DNA of 64,000 bases from Cheilinus undulatus (taxonomy: Eukaryota; Chordata; Actinopteri; Labriformes; Labridae): NCBI RefSeq assembly GCF_018320785.1, contig NC_054875.1:30633157-30697156 (forward strand), in the 5' to 3' direction. Both the position numbers and the translations under genes were made by a program. Positions within the stretch are counted from its first letter, which is position 1, and each line of letters begins with the position of its first letter. The notes beneath the pieces are model-generated. The model was not told where the DNA came from and did not search any database. It worked only from the letters and a program-made list of their open reading frames with translations. Shown piece by piece: positions 63,040 through 64,000 of the stretch.

Positions 63040-64000
63040 GAAAAGAAAAGCAGAAGAAATACATTGCAAAGCTATCATGCCAAAACACAAAATATACAAT
63101 CCTTTTAAAGGATACACAAAAATAACATGTTTCCATTCAATTCACCACCTGCAAATGTAAAAAGCTGGAAAAAAGAACCCTTACACAATAAACTGCTGAT
63201 TGGCTCTTTCAGTAAAAAGCCATTGATCAAATCTGCAATAGCTTGAAGCATGACATACTTGGAACAGTAAGAACTTTTTCATCATAACTCATCCATAGTT
63301 TACAGTCAGGACTATTTAATCATGGCATTCCATTAATGATATCATGTCCAGCTGTGGGAACATTTTTCTACCATGCTGATGTGCTCTAACTCCAGAGTGT
63401 CTGTGTCATATTATAGATAACAAGTCATTTAAGATTTAAAATATACTATATATTTTTTTTTAATTTTCGGATGGATAATCTCTCGTAGTAATTCTTTCAA
63501 GCTTGTCTTTCAACAATAAAAATGATGAATACATAATGAGTGAAAAATGAGTAAATTCTTTTGTTGATATCTCTTGATCTTTACTTGTTAATCTTATCAT
63601 CTCTTTCTGTGTATGTATAGCCAGATACAAAACCAATCAAACAAAAGTTATGCTGTTATCAAGTGCTAAGTCTAAGCTAGTCCTGCCCTCAATCTTCACT
63701 TCTTAGGGTGTATAAATTAAATATGTTTCAAGCTACAGACATCTTGGTATTCCTATTGCTGAATCTCTCTCCTCTGCTCCTTATATTCCACAGCTAGTAA
63801 CAAGTTAAAGATTGAAACTGAGTGTTTTTTATTTTTAGCATCAAAAACTCCTTTTCTTTTGAATCTCAAAAAAAATTCTAGTTACCGGCACTTTTATGTC
63901 TGTGCTGGGCTATGGTAATGTGTTATCAGTGCACACCTCATCCCAAATCTTACATGCTCTAGACACGGTATCACACAGCTTTGAGACTCAGAGCATGTCA
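63040..64000. other. Intronic stretch of the MAPKAPK2-like gene
   Basis: I see no exon here; the preceding kinase exons (glycine loop, lysine strand) must lie to the right of the window. AT-rich with no recognisable repeat boundary. Confidence 0.5.

Overview
The window is nuclear DNA of a ray-finned fish, most likely a percomorph teleost. It is AT-rich, its genes are split by GT-AG introns, and it is packed with decayed Tc1/mariner, hAT, SINE and small inverted-repeat elements typical of teleosts. All names come from recognising protein families by eye; no search was run. The renin, fibromodulin and MAPKAPK2 relatives match genes that lie in human 1q32, so the block looks like a teleost counterpart of that region. 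The linkage to a CSF1 gene differs from human, where CSF1 is at 1p13.

Layout. 1-14,100 is mostly transposon graveyard with no confident host gene. It includes a Tc1 element (5.8-9.5 kb) broken by two nested insertions, more Tc1 relics up to 12.6 kb, and one unidentified possible coding exon on the minus strand (12,898-13,074). 14,257-24,144 (+) is a complete nine-exon renin gene with a TATA box and polyadenylation signal. 24.5-30.8 kb is gene-free with hAT-like debris. 31,093-39,963 (+) is a complete macrophage colony-stimulating factor gene (csf1) of the short teleost type. 42,361-44,405 (-) carries the two coding exons of a fibromodulin gene, convergent with csf1. 48.7-63.0 kb (-) carries the catalytic and C-terminal exons of a MAPKAPK2-like kinase; its first exons lie beyond the right edge.

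The four genes do not form a pathway. Renin is a secreted aspartic protease acting on angiotensinogen. CSF1 is a membrane-anchored cytokine for macrophages and pigment cells. Fibromodulin organises collagen fibrils. MAPKAPK2 relays p38 stress signalling. They are linked by ancestry of the chromosome segment.

Points worth a second look: (i) a MAPKAPK2 paralogue that seems to lack the regulatory tail with nuclear export, nuclear import and p38-docking signals; (ii) a fibromodulin whose N-terminus has lost the tyrosine cluster and is basic; (iii) four decayed plus-strand copies of a repeat whose translation resembles a RecQ-type helicase N-terminus; (iv) a nested Tc1 / TIR-element / hAT structure in which the hAT carries two phase-compatible minus-strand open exons; (v) several undescribed-looking inverted-repeat elements with readable termini.
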